From NCBI GenBank assembly GCA_017311315.1, contig CM029658.1:34387327-34451326 (forward strand): a stretch of DNA of 64,000 nucleotides, written 5' to 3'. The position numbers and the translations under genes are program-made. Positions 35,946-49,241 of the stretch are shown here, piece by piece. Below the pieces are notes generated by a model. The model made no database searches. It was not told the origin of the DNA and saw nothing but the letters and a program-made list of their open reading frames with translations. Positions within the stretch are counted from its first letter, which is position 1. Every line of letters starts with the position of its first letter. Source of the DNA: Dendrocalamus latiflorus. Taxonomy: Eukaryota; Streptophyta; Magnoliopsida; Poales; Poaceae.

Positions 35946-38900
35946 TGTCGGGACCCCGGATTTCCGAACCCGGACCCTCTGTGTATTACAGCACTAGTCC
36001 CAGATCAAAGCTAGTGCACACAGTTAAACAGAAATGATTACATAACCAACAACGCTTTATTACAATAATAGAGAGTACAGACCGACAGGTCTCTTTATTA
36101 CAAATGAGGTTTCAAGACCTCACACACACAAAACACAGCGGAAGCAGAAGATAAATCCAGCGAAGACCCATCAATACGCCACAGGCAATTGACTGGGGAA
36201 GCGCGACCTAGTACTCCGGGAATCCTTCAGCAAATCCACAAGCGAAGTAGTCGTAGTATCCCTCTTGAGCTTCGTGTTCCTCTGGGTATTATTTTTGAGT
36301 GCAGCATGTGAGTACATAAAGTACTCCGCAAGTCTTGGGAAAAATGCAATAGATGCAAGGCTTGACAAAGGAAGGCTATATGGCTCTTTTGCACAAAGCA
36401 ATATTTTAAATTCAATTACCAATAACTATTTTCAAAGGCATCAATTTGTTAAAGTAAATGTTTTAACAGAACTAGCATTAACTCACTAGTGAAGGTTCCA
36501 TCCACCAACACCAGTTTAATCAATTGAACAAGTTTAGTACTGCGGGTTACATCCACCCTCTCTGGCTCCAACTGCCAGGATGCCCTTCCAAGAGTTCCCT
36601 CCACTCTCGGAATATCAAAACTTTTGATTTTAAAACCAAAACCAGAAATCTACCATGTGAATGCATTCCTTGCCCGCCCTTGACCGTGGGCACGGCTATT
36701 CGAATAGTTTTACACTCTGCAGAGGTTGTACAACTTTACCCACAAGAGATAAATTATCCTAACAGTCAACACGCTTCCTTTGGCATGAGACCCAGATAAA
36801 ATATCACAAAGCTTTTACCTTACTCTAATCTAGCTAGATACCACCCGCTGAGGTTTCACCGCAGGTAGGTTAACTGCCCGAACCGAAGCCCCCTCTTGCG
36901 CCATATGAGTACAGTAAATCCCTGTCCCTCACTGTGAATAACCAGTCCATCCCTGGCACCCACTTTCCACTGGTGGCACCTAAACTAGACTATCATAAGT
37001 TAGTCAGCTAGGTCGTACCCATATAGACTTGTGGTTGTACGGTAGTGCTCAGTCTGGACAAACACAAGCGTCGGTCCTTAATTGACTAGGGTGGAACATA
37101 CACTTAACAAGATCTCGTGCTAACTGCACCAAGCCAAACCAGCCATCCACCCTAATCTAAATCAACTTTCACATTTTTATTTTATTTTAAAAGATCAGTG
37201 GCAACTCCAATTACCACTACATTTATAAACACAAGGGTATTTCAATAAATCATAATTTCCCAATTTTCAAAGTGTCAAAGGTATTTAATTAGCATGACTA
37301 AGCATTACACTACCATACTACTATTCACAATGATTAATCGTAATCTCATTATTGAGACAAAGGAATTCTAGGGTGACAATGGTATATGGCATTCAATTGC
37401 AATGGAGGGTATAACAAGATTGGAATAACTAATTCCTAAAGATTGAACTAAAGTTTTATGTAAATAGCAATGCACATAATTTAAAATATTTTAAAACATT
37501 TCAAAAGCATAGGTTCAAGATGATCAAAGGAGACTTGCCTTCTTGTGCACTGGTTGGTCCCTCTTGCTGTGGTTCGACAAACTCTTCGGCGACGTCGGGT
37601 TCTACGCGCGAAACGACAAAACAAACAAAATAAATTCAAATAAAATTCAAATGAACTCCAAAAACTGCAAAAACAGAACCAAAAGATAGAGCTCAATTTT
37701 AGATGAATTTAGGAAGAAGAATCGGGTCGATCGGAGTTCGGACGAAGGAGAACGAGCGATCTAAAGTTTGCCGGGGCGAGAAAATGCTGGAAATTCACAG
37801 ATGGTACTGTTCATCCGAGAACAGTACTTTTGGCGAGAAGGCTAGCGCTGGCGAGAGGAGGCATGGGAGATGAATCTAACTAGCAAAATGGGTTGCTAGG
37901 GACCTAAGGCACACATAGGAAGCGACGGCACGCCAAACGGAGTACGGTGACGGCACGGGCGGCTACAACGACATGGGTAGAAGAGAGGAATAAAACCCGG
38001 GCATAGGACATGGAAAAGTAGGGTGAGCACGGGCTAGAACGCGGCTTGGTGAAGCTAGGAAAATTATCGGATCGGCCAGAAACCCATCGGAGACGGCGCA
38101 ATCTACGTTTGAACGACGTCGGAAAGGGTAAAGGAAAAACTTAATATCTTGGTGCTCGGTGAACGAAATCTAAAACCACTTGGAGGGTAGCTTCCTGGGA
38201 TGGTTTGGCACAAAGTGACGCGAACGGATTGGTGAAAACATCACCGGGTAGATGGGGGACACGAGATGCCATTGACGGCCATGGCGAGGTTCGGAGGCGA
38301 AACTTTGTGGAGGCTTTTCGGGGAAAACGAAGTGAGCACGGCGTAGAACGTAATGAGGCAAGTCTAAGAAAAATTACGGCAAAGGCTAAAGCTTACCGGA
38401 GGCGACGAATCGACGTCGAGAAGCGCTCTTGACCTAGATTGAGGAAAACTCGATTCCGGGAGATTGGCTGCACCAAAACCAAATTAACTTGGCAAGAAAG
38501 TAGATGGCACATAATGGCACAATGTGACGCGAAAGAATCACGGAAAAACTCACCGAATAGCTCGAGACGTGACGAGCAAATTCGAGACCGAAGGGCCTCG
38601 ATGCCGACGGCGTCCTGACCTTTGAGGGGACTTGCCACGGCTTGGGATGGGTTTAGGGGAGCCAAGGGGTCCATTTATAGGCTTGGAAGGGGTAGAAACC
38701 GACTCCAATTCGCGGATTTCGGTTTAGAGTCCGTTTCAGAAAATTGGAGATAAAAGGCAAACGGATGAACGAAATGGAAGGAGGCCAGTTGGGATGGATT
38801 CCTTGCGTGATTTGGCACAACTTTCCTTTTGGAAAGACATTGAGATAAAGTCCAGATTAGAAGTTATGAAGAGAGAGAAAACGAAAGAAACCTGTACACA

Positions 38901-39395
38901 GCGAACAGATCGATCGGGCTCTGCGGCCGCGTGGGGAAGACGAGTGAACAGTACCCGCGGGTACTGTTCATTCTCTCTCCTCTCTCTTTTTTTTTGAAAA
39001 TTTCAAATTGAGCTCAAACAAACTCCGAAAAATCCCAGAAAATACAGAAAAATTTCTTGTGACACAAGGAGCACAAATAAAATTTTTTTGGCAAATATTA
39101 ATGTTTAATTTAATAATATTAAATCTTTTTAATTAATGAAAATCCCAGTTAAGATTTAATTAATTCCAGAAAAATTCACAGAAGCTCTGGAGATATTTTG
39201 GACTTAAATAAAATTATTTCCAACTACTGTTGGTATCTAATTTTCATACTTTAAAATACTTTTTAAATTTTAAAAATTAGGTTTTAAACTCCAGAAAATT
39301 CAGAAAATCAAATAAAAGCCAAATAAAATTCAATTACTTTAAAATAACTTGTTTGAAATTAAATTTTTCCAGAAGGCAAATTTTGGGATGTGACA
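35946..39395 (-). repeat. Gypsy 3' LTR
   Basis: 3450 bp, TGTCGGGACC ... GATGTGACA, almost identical to 42634-46082. Differences seen: T/C at about 38613, G/A at about 38777, A/G at about 38836, and nine versus eight T in the run near 38987. Confidence 0.92.
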
Positions 39396-39559
39396 AACCT
39401 ACCCCCTTTAGAAAGAATCTCGTCCCCGAGATTCGGACGGACTAGGGAAAAGATAGGAGAGGGAAACGCAGCTCTGGGTTCCTTGCTGTGCTCTCAAGCT
39501 GCTTCTTTCCTTGAACCAAATTGAAACTTACCAAGCATGACTACTGCCCCTGGGGCACC

Positions 39560-40693
39560 TTATCTGGTGATGTGGTTAACTCGTCCTCTTCCTTGGGATT
39601 GCGAAGTTCTTGAAGCTTTTCCTGTAGTTGGAGATACTCCCTGTCCTTGTCCCACAACTGGAGATTGTGCTGGTGTATTTCCCAGGTTGAAAGGAATTGG
39701 AGTGTTATCCTGAGGCTTCTGTGGGCAATTGCCTGCGTAATGCCCCATCTCGTGACATCGAAAACATTGTACTCCAGCGGCTGAGGTGTTGCTTTTCTGG
39801 GGTCGGACTCCGGTAAAGATGTGGGGTTCTTGCATCTCTGAACGAGGCGCAGATCTTGGAGTTCCTGGTGCATCTGTTGCGGCTGGAGCTTTGTTGCACT
39901 GGGGTGGATTCATTCGGGGTCTTGAACTGCTTGCATTATACTGTGTCTGAAAAGCCATCTTTCTCTTACGAGAGTCCTGCAATTGATATTGAGCATCTTC
40001 CTGGACAAGGGCCTTATTTACCATGTGCTGAAATGTCGAAAAATCTTTGGACACCAACTGCACCTTGAGGTTAGGATCCAGTCCTTGCATGAATCGCCAA
40101 ATCTTTGTTGCTTCTGATGCAACATCTTCCGATGCATACCTGGACAGTTGGGTGAACTTGTTCAGGTATTCGGAAACACTGAGGTTTCCTTGCTGCAGTT
40201 GGTAGAATTCCCTTTTATTCATTTCCATTATTCCCGTAGGAATATGCGCAGTGCGGAAAGCCTCAACGAATTCATCCCATGTGAGGGCTTGCACATTTTG
40301 ATGGGCAGTGCAATAATTCTCCCACCAATCAGCAGCAATTCCCTTGAGCTGATGGGCTGCATACAACACCTTTTCATTGTCACTGCACTGAGCTAAGATC
40401 AACTTCCTTTCCACATCCTTGATCCAATCGTCTGCCTCCAAGGGATCTACGGAACCAGCAAAAGTAGGAGGCCTTGTCCTCATAAATTCTCCCAACTTAG
40501 ACTGTGGAGCTTGGTTGGGTGCCTGCGGAGCTTGCTGCACTTGGTTTTGAGCTAGGGCTTGGAGTAATTGCAGTTGCATAGCCATCATCTGTTCCAAGTT
40601 AGGGGCTTGAGCAGAAGGAGGTGGTGGAATGTTGTTGTCTTGCTGGGCATTGGCATCATGGCTGCTGCCAGGATTGCTCCTTGTGTTCACCAT
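39560..40693 (-). CDS. Gypsy Gag polyprotein, intact
   Basis: 377 codons without interruption, from MVNTRSNPGSSHDANAQQDN to GRGRVNHITR. An Ala/Gln/Pro-rich N-terminal part is followed by the retrotransposon gag domain (PPTFAGSVDPLEADDWIKDV, KVLYAAHQLKGIAADWWENY, EFYQLQQGNLSVSEYLNKFT) and one CCHC zinc knuckle, CFRCHEMGHYAGNC. It forms the particle that packages element RNA. The stop comes only 165 bp before the 3' LTR, so no pol frame follows. The intact frame together with the nearly identical LTRs suggests recent mobility using enzymes from another element. Confidence 0.9.
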   Translation of the reverse strand: MVNTRSNPGSSHDANAQQDNNIPPPPSAQAPNLEQMMAMQLQLLQALAQNQVQQAPQAPNQAPQSKLGEFMRTRPPTFAGSVDPLEADDWIKDVERKLILAQCSDNEKVLYAAHQLKGIAADWWENYCTAHQNVQALTWDEFVEAFRTAHIPTGIMEMNKREFYQLQQGNLSVSEYLNKFTQLSRYASEDVASEATKIWRFMQGLDPNLKVQLVSKDFSTFQHMVNKALVQEDAQYQLQDSRKRKMAFQTQYNASSSRPRMNPPQCNKAPAATDAPGTPRSAPRSEMQEPHIFTGVRPQKSNTSAAGVQCFRCHEMGHYAGNCPQKPQDNTPIPFNLGNTPAQSPVVGQGQGVSPTTGKASRTSQSQGRGRVNHITR

Positions 40694-42633
40694 CTGAAGC
40701 GGTCCGGGGACAGCAAAAGATAAGAGGGAACTAGCATAGGTAAGAGATTAGGGGGAAACTAAACAACATCCCAACCCAACACACAGAAAGAAGCAAGCAA
40801 CAACTTGGAAGAAACTTATCTTGAAATCAAAATAGTTTTTAAGGATGGCTGTACTACAAGTATACAAAGACTTGGTACAGTCCATCTAGCACACAAATAA
40901 GTAATATATAAGCGTTCTAAAATCGTAAGACTTTACTTGGGTATTACAATTAAAGAACTAGTCCTTGCTTCTTCATGATTCTATCTTGTTCTTTGGTACT
41001 CTGAAGTATTCCTTTAACTGAGAAATACAGAAGACAACAACAAATCGGAGTGGTACATCTTTAGTCGCTGCAAGCTTTGGATTAACTTCAATTGCCCTTA
41101 TCATATCGATTAATTCAGAATTCCACCAAATAGGGCTTAACTTCCGCAAGTGTTCATCCGAGAAAGACGTAATTATTTCGACTCTTCAAAAATTCCTGAT
41201 TCCAAAATCATATACCACAAATGCACCTTACTAATTTCAGCAAATAATCTCTTAAACTTTTATTCTCTGCTCTAATTTGGATCGAAGACCAACCATAGAA
41301 TTTTTCTAACAAGAATCCAATAACATTGTAATTTGTGATTTCCACCAATTGCTTTATGATCATTATCTAATCCAACAGATCCATAACTCCGATCAAATAA
41401 TATAAGATTAATCCAACCTTTTAGTAATCATCAATCAAGTTTAATGATCATTTAAGCCGTAATTTAATATTCATTAATCCACCAACATCAATCTCTTGAT
41501 AATCATCATTTTGGTTCCACCAAATTTGAATGAATTCAAACACCTCAATTAATTCTTATCGGACAATCTCTCAACAAATTCTTATTGAACAATCTATCTC
41601 CCACAATTAATTTAAATCCTCCAGGTTGAACATCCTTAAACGACCTAGTTAATCCCATTAGTTAAAATCCAATTATCTAGCAATGACCTATTAAATCCAC
41701 CAATTCAAATTGACATATCAAAGTCCACTTTGCAATGATAAAATTAATCCACCAAGATATCTAAGTGTACTATCTTCTAAAATTCCACTAGTATCCACTT
41801 ATCATCAATAGGTCCACCAAACTCTGATAATCAAGTAACTCCACCAAATTCATCTACTCTTCCTGATTCAACCAAATCACCAAAAATTGTTATCATGAAT
41901 TGTTTATGCTAATTCAACTTCTTAATCTTTTAATCACTCCCTTTAATTGATCAATCTCTTAATACCAATTCTCCAATAATCACAAATAATTCCTTCAACA
42001 AAAATCTTGTTTTACGTCCAATTGCTCCTATCGATCCTAACTAATAAATCCAAGGCAAAGTTTAGACTCTTCCCATGATCTAATTAGCTCCCCAAGTTTA
42101 CTACTGTACTCATTCTCCATGATCTATTTAATCCACAAGTATTACTTTCTTCACATTTATTCATAATCAATTGGTATCCACAAATATACCTTTTATCTCA
42201 GTCCTCTCGAATATTATTCAATCTTGTCAACTATAAATCCAAAATATATCTCTAGTAACAATTCTCCAAATTACCTAACTTGACATGCACTGATTATCAT
42301 GGCTTTCCCGACGAGAGTACTTTCCAATAATTTGTTGTCTTCCGTATACTCTATGTTTCCAAGGATTCTCCAAGTGCTTTTCAGACCAACCTCATCACTT
42401 CATCTATAGGAATTACAGAGGGAAGGGGATATAATTACCATTCCAAAAAGTCAATAACCAGATAGATAAGGAAGAATACCATGACGAAGGTAAGGATAGA
42501 AAGACAAGAAAAGACAAGGATAACACATTATTAAATTTTTTTTTATTTTTTAAAATAAATTTTGAAGTTCTACTTTCAACGACCATTCTAACTAGGTCAC
42601 GTCCTACAGTCAAATTGGCTATGATACCATCTC
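40694..42633 (-). other. Gypsy 5' leader region with primer-binding site
   Basis: About 1.9 kb of AT-rich, stop-filled sequence lies between the 5' LTR and gag. Next to the LTR the minus strand reads GAGATGGTATCATAGCCAAT, close to the initiator tRNA-Met primer site (TGGTATCAGAGC). No coding region is seen. Packaging signals would be expected here but cannot be recognised. Confidence 0.7.
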
Positions 42634-45600
42634 TGTCGGGACCCCGGATTTCCGAACCCGGACCCTCTGTGTATTACAGCACTAGTCCCAGATCAAAGCT
42701 AGTGCACACAGTTAAACAGAAATGATTACATAACCAACAACGCTTTATTACAATAATAGAGAGTACAGACCGACAGGTCTCTTTATTACAAATGAGGTTT
42801 CAAGACCTCACACACACAAAACACAGCGGAAGCAGAAGATAAATCCAGCGAAGACCCATCAATACGCCACAGGCAATTGACTGGGGAAGCGCGACCTAGT
42901 ACTCCGGGAATCCTTCAGCAAATCCACAAGCGAAGTAGTCGTAGTATCCCTCTTGAGCTTCGTGTTCCTCTGGGTATTATTTTTGAGTGCAGCATGTGAG
43001 TACATAAAGTACTCCGCAAGTCTTGGGAAAAATGCAATAGATGCAAGGCTTGACAAAGGAAGGCTATATGGCTCTTTTGCACAAAGCAATATTTTAAATT
43101 CAATTACCAATAACTATTTTCAAAGGCATCAATTTGTTAAAGTAAATGTTTTAACAGAACTAGCATTAACTCACTAGTGAAGGTTCCATCCACCAACACC
43201 AGTTTAATCAATTGAACAAGTTTAGTACTGCGGGTTACATCCACCCTCTCTGGCTCCAACTGCCAGGATGCCCTTCCAAGAGTTCCCTCCACTCTCGGAA
43301 TATCAAAACTTTTGATTTTAAAACCAAAACCAGAAATCTACCATGTGAATGCATTCCTTGCCCGCCCTTGACCGTGGGCACGGCTATTCGAATAGTTTTA
43401 CACTCTGCAGAGGTTGTACAACTTTACCCACAAGAGATAAATTATCCTAACAGTCAACACGCTTCCTTTGGCATGAGACCCAGATAAAATATCACAAAGC
43501 TTTTACCTTACTCTAATCTAGCTAGATACCACCCGCTGAGGTTTCACCGCAGGTAGGTTAACTGCCCGAACCGAAGCCCCCTCTTGCGCCATATGAGTAC
43601 AGTAAATCCCTGTCCCTCACTGTGAATAACCAGTCCATCCCTGGCACCCACTTTCCACTGGTGGCACCTAAACTAGACTATCATAAGTTAGTCAGCTAGG
43701 TCGTACCCATATAGACTTGTGGTTGTACGGTAGTGCTCAGTCTGGACAAACACAAGCGTCGGTCCTTAATTGACTAGGGTGGAACATACACTTAACAAGA
43801 TCTCGTGCTAACTGCACCAAGCCAAACCAGCCATCCACCCTAATCTAAATCAACTTTCACATTTTTATTTTATTTTAAAAGATCAGTGGCAACTCCAATT
43901 ACCACTACATTTATAAACACAAGGGTATTTCAATAAATCATAATTTCCCAATTTTCAAAGTGTCAAAGGTATTTAATTAGCATGACTAAGCATTACACTA
44001 CCATACTACTATTCACAATGATTAATCGTAATCTCATTATTGAGACAAAGGAATTCTAGGGTGACAATGGTATATGGCATTCAATTGCAATGGAGGGTAT
44101 AACAAGATTGGAATAACTAATTCCTAAAGATTGAACTAAAGTTTTATGTAAATAGCAATGCACATAATTTAAAATATTTTAAAACATTTCAAAAGCATAG
44201 GTTCAAGATGATCAAAGGAGACTTGCCTTCTTGTGCACTGGTTGGTCCCTCTTGCTGTGGTTCGACAAACTCTTCGGCGACGTCGGGTTCTACGCGCGAA
44301 ACGACAAAACAAACAAAATAAATTCAAATAAAATTCAAATGAACTCCAAAAACTGCAAAAACAGAACCAAAAGATAGAGCTCAATTTTAGATGAATTTAG
44401 GAAGAAGAATCGGGTCGATCGGAGTTCGGACGAAGGAGAACGAGCGATCTAAAGTTTGCCGGGGCGAGAAAATGCTGGAAATTCACAGATGGTACTGTTC
44501 ATCCGAGAACAGTACTTTTGGCGAGAAGGCTAGCGCTGGCGAGAGGAGGCATGGGAGATGAATCTAACTAGCAAAATGGGTTGCTAGGGACCTAAGGCAC
44601 ACATAGGAAGCGACGGCACGCCAAACGGAGTACGGTGACGGCACGGGCGGCTACAACGACATGGGTAGAAGAGAGGAATAAAACCCGGGCATAGGACATG
44701 GAAAAGTAGGGTGAGCACGGGCTAGAACGCGGCTTGGTGAAGCTAGGAAAATTATCGGATCGGCCAGAAACCCATCGGAGACGGCGCAATCTACGTTTGA
44801 ACGACGTCGGAAAGGGTAAAGGAAAAACTTAATATCTTGGTGCTCGGTGAACGAAATCTAAAACCACTTGGAGGGTAGCTTCCTGGGATGGTTTGGCACA
44901 AAGTGACGCGAACGGATTGGTGAAAACATCACCGGGTAGATGGGGGACACGAGATGCCATTGACGGCCATGGCGAGGTTCGGAGGCGAAACTTTGTGGAG
45001 GCTTTTCGGGGAAAACGAAGTGAGCACGGCGTAGAACGTAATGAGGCAAGTCTAAGAAAAATTACGGCAAAGGCTAAAGCTTACCGGAGGCGACGAATCG
45101 ACGTCGAGAAGCGCTCTTGACCTAGATTGAGGAAAACTCGATTCCGGGAGATTGGCTGCACCAAAACCAAATTAACTTGGCAAGAAAGTAGATGGCACAT
45201 AATGGCACAATGTGACGCGAAAGAATCACGGAAAAACTCACCGAATAGCTCGAGACGTGACGAGCAAATTCGAGACCGAAGGGCCTCGATGCCGACGGCG
45301 TCCCGACCTTTGAGGGGACTTGCCACGGCTTGGGATGGGTTTAGGGGAGCCAAGGGGTCCATTTATAGGCTTGGAAGGGGTAGAAACCGACTCCAATTCG
45401 CGGATTTCGGTTTAGAGTCCGTTTCAGAAAATTGGAGATAAAAGGCAAACGGATGAACGAAATAGAAGGAGGCCAGTTGGGATGGATTCCTTGCGTGATT
45501 TGGCACAACTTTCCTTTTGGGAAGACATTGAGATAAAGTCCAGATTAGAAGTTATGAAGAGAGAGAAAACGAAAGAAACCTGTACACAGCGAACAGATCG

Positions 45601-46082
45601 ATCGGGCTCTGCGGCCGCGTGGGGAAGACGAGTGAACAGTACCCGCGGGTACTGTTCATTCTCTCTCCTCTCTCTTTTTTTTGAAAATTTCAAATTGAGC
45701 TCAAACAAACTCCGAAAAATCCCAGAAAATACAGAAAAATTTCTTGTGACACAAGGAGCACAAATAAAATTTTTTTGGCAAATATTAATGTTTAATTTAA
45801 TAATATTAAATCTTTTTAATTAATGAAAATCCCAGTTAAGATTTAATTAATTCCAGAAAAATTCACAGAAGCTCTGGAGATATTTTGGACTTAAATAAAA
45901 TTATTTCCAACTACTGTTGGTATCTAATTTTCATACTTTAAAATACTTTTTAAATTTTAAAAATTAGGTTTTAAACTCCAGAAAATTCAGAAAATCAAAT
46001 AAAAGCCAAATAAAATTCAATTACTTTAAAATAACTTGTTTGAAATTAAATTTTTCCAGAAGGCAAATTTTGGGATGTGACA
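42634..46082 (-). repeat. Gypsy 5' LTR
   Basis: 3449 bp, pair of 35946-39395. Confidence 0.92.
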
Positions 46083-46129
46083 CCATCCATGCAAGTTCTA
46101 AACTTGTCCATTTAACACAAAATAAATGA

Positions 46130-47212
46130 CAATTAACGTCTAATGCATTCTGTGCATAAGACGGAATCAACTAGAAAATCATCGACTTCTTCGGCTATCT
46201 TTTCAGCAGTGACATTATCTTCAAGAGATATCATGGCGGTGGCTGCCTCTAAGTCGTAAGGGGGTGCTACTACCGGGATGGACTCAACCTCCATCATCTC
46301 TGGCAGCTGCTCAGACTGCTCCTCCTCAATGGCTGCAAAGTGGGCTTCAGGCTGCCCTTTGCCATCTTTCTTCTTCTGAGCTTGGTGGGCATCAATGACA
46401 AGTTGCGGTTTTTTGCATATCCGCGACCAATGTCCCAATTGCCACACTTGTAGCAACCCTGGTTCTGCTGGCCATAGGTCTTGCCACTCTTCTTAGCCTT
46501 CTTGTCACTTGGAGCATCTGACTTGCCTTTCTGGGCAATGGACTTACCCTTCTTCCCCCTTCTCTTCATCAAGGGCTTTCGCACCTTGTAGCTCCCCGCA
46601 TTGGCTTCACGGCAGCGGAGCTGCCTGGTGGCTAAGTGACGTAATTCTTGCAGAGAAGTTCGTCCTGAGCCTCCGCAACCTGCATCATATCAATCAATTC
46701 GGCGTACTCCTTGTAGCCGTCTTGACGATAGTTGCGGGCGGATTGTACAGCATTGGGGTGAAAGGTGGATATGGTCTTCTCGATCTTCTGCTCATCTGTG
46801 ATCTTCTTGCCACAGAGTTGCAGATTAGTACAAATCCTATGCAAGGCAGAATTGTACTCCCCGACCGTCTTGAAGTCGGCAAACCTCAGTCTGATCCACT
46901 CCTGCTCTGCTTGAGGAAGAATGATGTACTTCAGCCTCTCAAACCGCTTCTTGAGTGCAGTTCAGAGTGCTAGCGCGCTTTTCTCCGCCATATACTCATT
47001 CTTGAGAGTAAGGCAGAGGTGGTGCCTGAGAAAATGAAGTGCATGATCATTCTCCTAAGGTGTGGGTTGGGCAGCATTCAGTCCACCAATCCCAATAGCC
47101 GCGCGGAGCTTCCTGGCTCCAAGCACAATCTTGACATCGGATGCTCATGTCAGATAGTTTTGGCCATGCTGGGCCAGCTCCTCGAACTCCCGGTTCGTGA
47201 TGCCAGTCATCT
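46130..47212 (-). pseudogene. Copia Gag remnant
   Basis: The minus strand starts MTGITNREFEELAQHGQNYL, then an in-frame TGA where Trp is expected, followed by ASDVKIVLGARKLRAA. Later comes YAELIDMMQVAEAQDELLCK (UBN2-type gag domain), a basic stretch, and a zinc knuckle beginning CYKCGNW that lies over a frame change. The end reads DFLVDSVLCTECIRR. Several frameshifts break it. Confidence 0.7.
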
Positions 47213-48992
47213 ACATGTGTATGAACAAAATACATAAGTTTACTTCAGGTAAACATGCATGGAAAATTTACTACGGGTAAATAAAGTGGTACAATAGGTT
47301 CTCATAATGTTTCATAATTTTCTATGCATTTTCTATAATTTTACTGCTAATTTCAGTGATTAAAAGCAATTTAAACAATTACAATTAACCAAAACAGTAA
47401 ATAAATACAGAAAATACAGAGAATAATAATGGCATAAATAAATAAGCTTCAAATGCTAAAAATAATTCAAAATTCGAATTCTCGAGGCCCTTTTATGCTA
47501 GAATATAAATTTTCAGTGAATTCTGCAATTTCTGGGGTTTTCTACGCAAAATTTCAGTTCAGAGAAAAATTCGCGCAATTTTCTAATTTACCGAGGGGTT
47601 TTCTGTAAAATTATGGACCTGCTCGTAAATTTGAGGGCTTATACGTAATTTTCGGTACTATGAGGCCTTGTCTATAAAATTCTGGACTCGAATTAAAGTT
47701 TTAAAGGCTTATTTGCAATATCCCGAGAGATGAAGGACTTTTTCACAAAAATCCGGAGCAGCCCGCTCCCCCCTTTTCTTCTCTTTTTTTTCTTTCTTTA
47801 CTCCCCCCTTTTTCGGCCGGGCCAAATATGGCCCGCTTCTTTCTCCATTCGGGCACTTGGCCCATGTGGCCCATGCGGCGGGGTTAAGGCACAGGGGTTA
47901 GGGTTTCCCTAACCCCATAGCATACGGCGTTGGCGGCGGCTGCATTCACACGCGCAGGCCGGGAGGCGGCAGAAGGTGGGCACGCGGGAGTAGCGCCATG
48001 TCGCGGGCCGGTGGTGCGGCCGCTTCGGGCGGCGCGAGGTGGCGAGGCCGGTGCATGGCAGAGCCGGCGCAAAGCGGCGGCGATGTCGGTGCGCCGTGCG
48101 GGCCGCGCATGGCGGGCGGTGATTGGGCGGCGCTTCGGGCGCAGTTCGGGTCGGTGGGCGCCCACGGCCGACGGTGGAGCCAATGTGCCGGCCGGCGTCG
48201 GGGGCGGTTCGGGGTTCGGCGGAGCGTCTGCATGCGCGTGTGGCGGCAAGGTCGAGGTGCGGCTTCGAGCCGGCGGCCGGCGGCACGGTGCTTCGGGCAC
48301 GGTAACCTCAACGGCGGACGCCCGGGACGCGCTTGCGAGCGCGGTGAAGGCCAAGCGGCAAGGCCGGCCGGGAGGCGCGCGTTCGGGCGCGAGTGTAGGC
48401 GCGGTGGAGGCGGCGGCCCAAAACCGATACGGCGGTCCATACGGGGGCTGCCGACCGATGATCTGGTGGCTTCGGGCCACCTTCTTGGGTGTCGGGCCAT
48501 GCTGCCGACGGCTTCAGGCCGGCGATCTACAATAGCTTTAGGCGACGTTTTTTTTCATGCAGTAGCCATGCCCAAAACCCGAACAGAGACAATGCAGATT
48601 TCCCCTCTTTTTTCGTGCAATGATCATGCAGAATCAAACAAAACCATGCAAAATTTTTGTTTCCAATCTATGATGCAATCAACATCTACTCCGTTTCGCA
48701 ATTTACCGATCGGCATTGTGCCGACGATTTCAGATCTGCTCGCGGTAGATTTGGGGCGGATTTGCATCGTTTTCTAATCTATAGTGCAAGCAACATCTAC
48801 CCCGTTTCACAATCTACCGATCGGCATTGTGCCGGCGACTTCAGGTCTGCTCGCGGTAGATTAGGGCGGATTTGCACCGTAGAGATTCAATCTAGAACAC
48901 GAAAAGAAAATACAGATTCAAAGCGATCTAGAAAATTCAATCTGTGCTTCGATGATTACCTCGTTCACCGGAGCGAAGTCGTGCTGATAACG
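47213..48992 (-). other. Copia 5' leader with a GC-rich block
   Basis: About 1.8 kb lies between the Copia 5' LTR and gag. At 48979-48992 the minus strand gives the primer site ACGTTATCAGCACG. The block 47880-48530 is extremely GC-rich and gives long open stretches in several frames on both strands, so none can be trusted. A repeat of about 130 bp occurs at 48657-48760 and 48773-48870 (AGCAACATCTACCCCGTTTC type). Confidence 0.6.
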
Positions 48993-49236
48993 TGTTGAGG
49001 AACCGTCGCTAGCGACCAGTCCGATTGATTCCTCTGCTTAGAACAAGAACGAATCAATCACAGAATCACAGAAGAATAGATTGAACACAGAGAGGTAGAG
49101 AGAACTCTTGGTCTTTCTTTATTGCTTTCAAATGCATTGGTGTACATGATTTGGCCGGTATGGCTCCTTATTTATAGTCTACGGTGGGGTGCCTAAATAT
49201 GTCAGGACTCTGGGTTGAGCCCAGGGTTTCCTAACA
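48993..49236 (-). repeat. Copia 5' LTR
   Basis: 244 bp, pair of 27853-28096; about eight substitutions by eye. It is followed by the TTTCC duplication at 49237-49241. Confidence 0.9.
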
Positions 49237-49241
49237 TTTCC

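Larger units (their letters stand above)
35946..46082 (-). mobile_element. Young non-autonomous Gypsy element carrying only gag
   Basis: LTRs at 35946-39395 (3450 bp) and 42634-46082 (3449 bp) are flanked by CCATC on both sides (35941-35945 and 46083-46087). By eye they differ at three bases and one T-run length. Sense is the minus strand. The 5' LTR is the right one. The primer site TGGTATCATAGCC follows at about 42627-42615, and the purine tract AAAGGGGGTAGG precedes the 3' LTR at 39400-39412. The internal region (39396-42633) has only an open gag gene and an AT-rich leader; no protease, RT, RNase H or integrase. Long-LTR, gag-only elements moved by a related complete element are known in rice (the Spip/RIRE3 pair), and this looks similar. 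Confidence 0.92.
27853..49236 (-). mobile_element. Copia-type LTR retrotransposon carrying two nested LTR elements
   Basis: Identical-length LTRs (27853-28096 and 48993-49236, 244 bp each) begin TGTTGAGGAACC and end CCTAACA. They are flanked by TTTCC on both sides. Element sense is the minus strand, so the right LTR is 5'. After it comes the primer site ACGTTATCAGCACG, then a 1.8 kb leader, gag (47212-46130), protease/integrase (35809-34705, continued 30864-30500), RT (29990-28770) and RNase H (28680-28340), then the purine tract AAGGGGGAG. By eye about eight substitutions separate the LTRs. Without its two insertions it would be about 7.4 kb. Stops and frameshifts show that it is dead. Confidence 0.9.

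Noticed and set aside
36171..38674. Small open frames repeated at 42859-45362
   Set aside because: They occur in both Gypsy LTRs only because the LTRs are copies; no coding signature.
47884..48777. Overlapping open frames of 125-259 codons
   Set aside because: Same reason: GC-rich Copia leader with openness on both strands and no recognisable domain.
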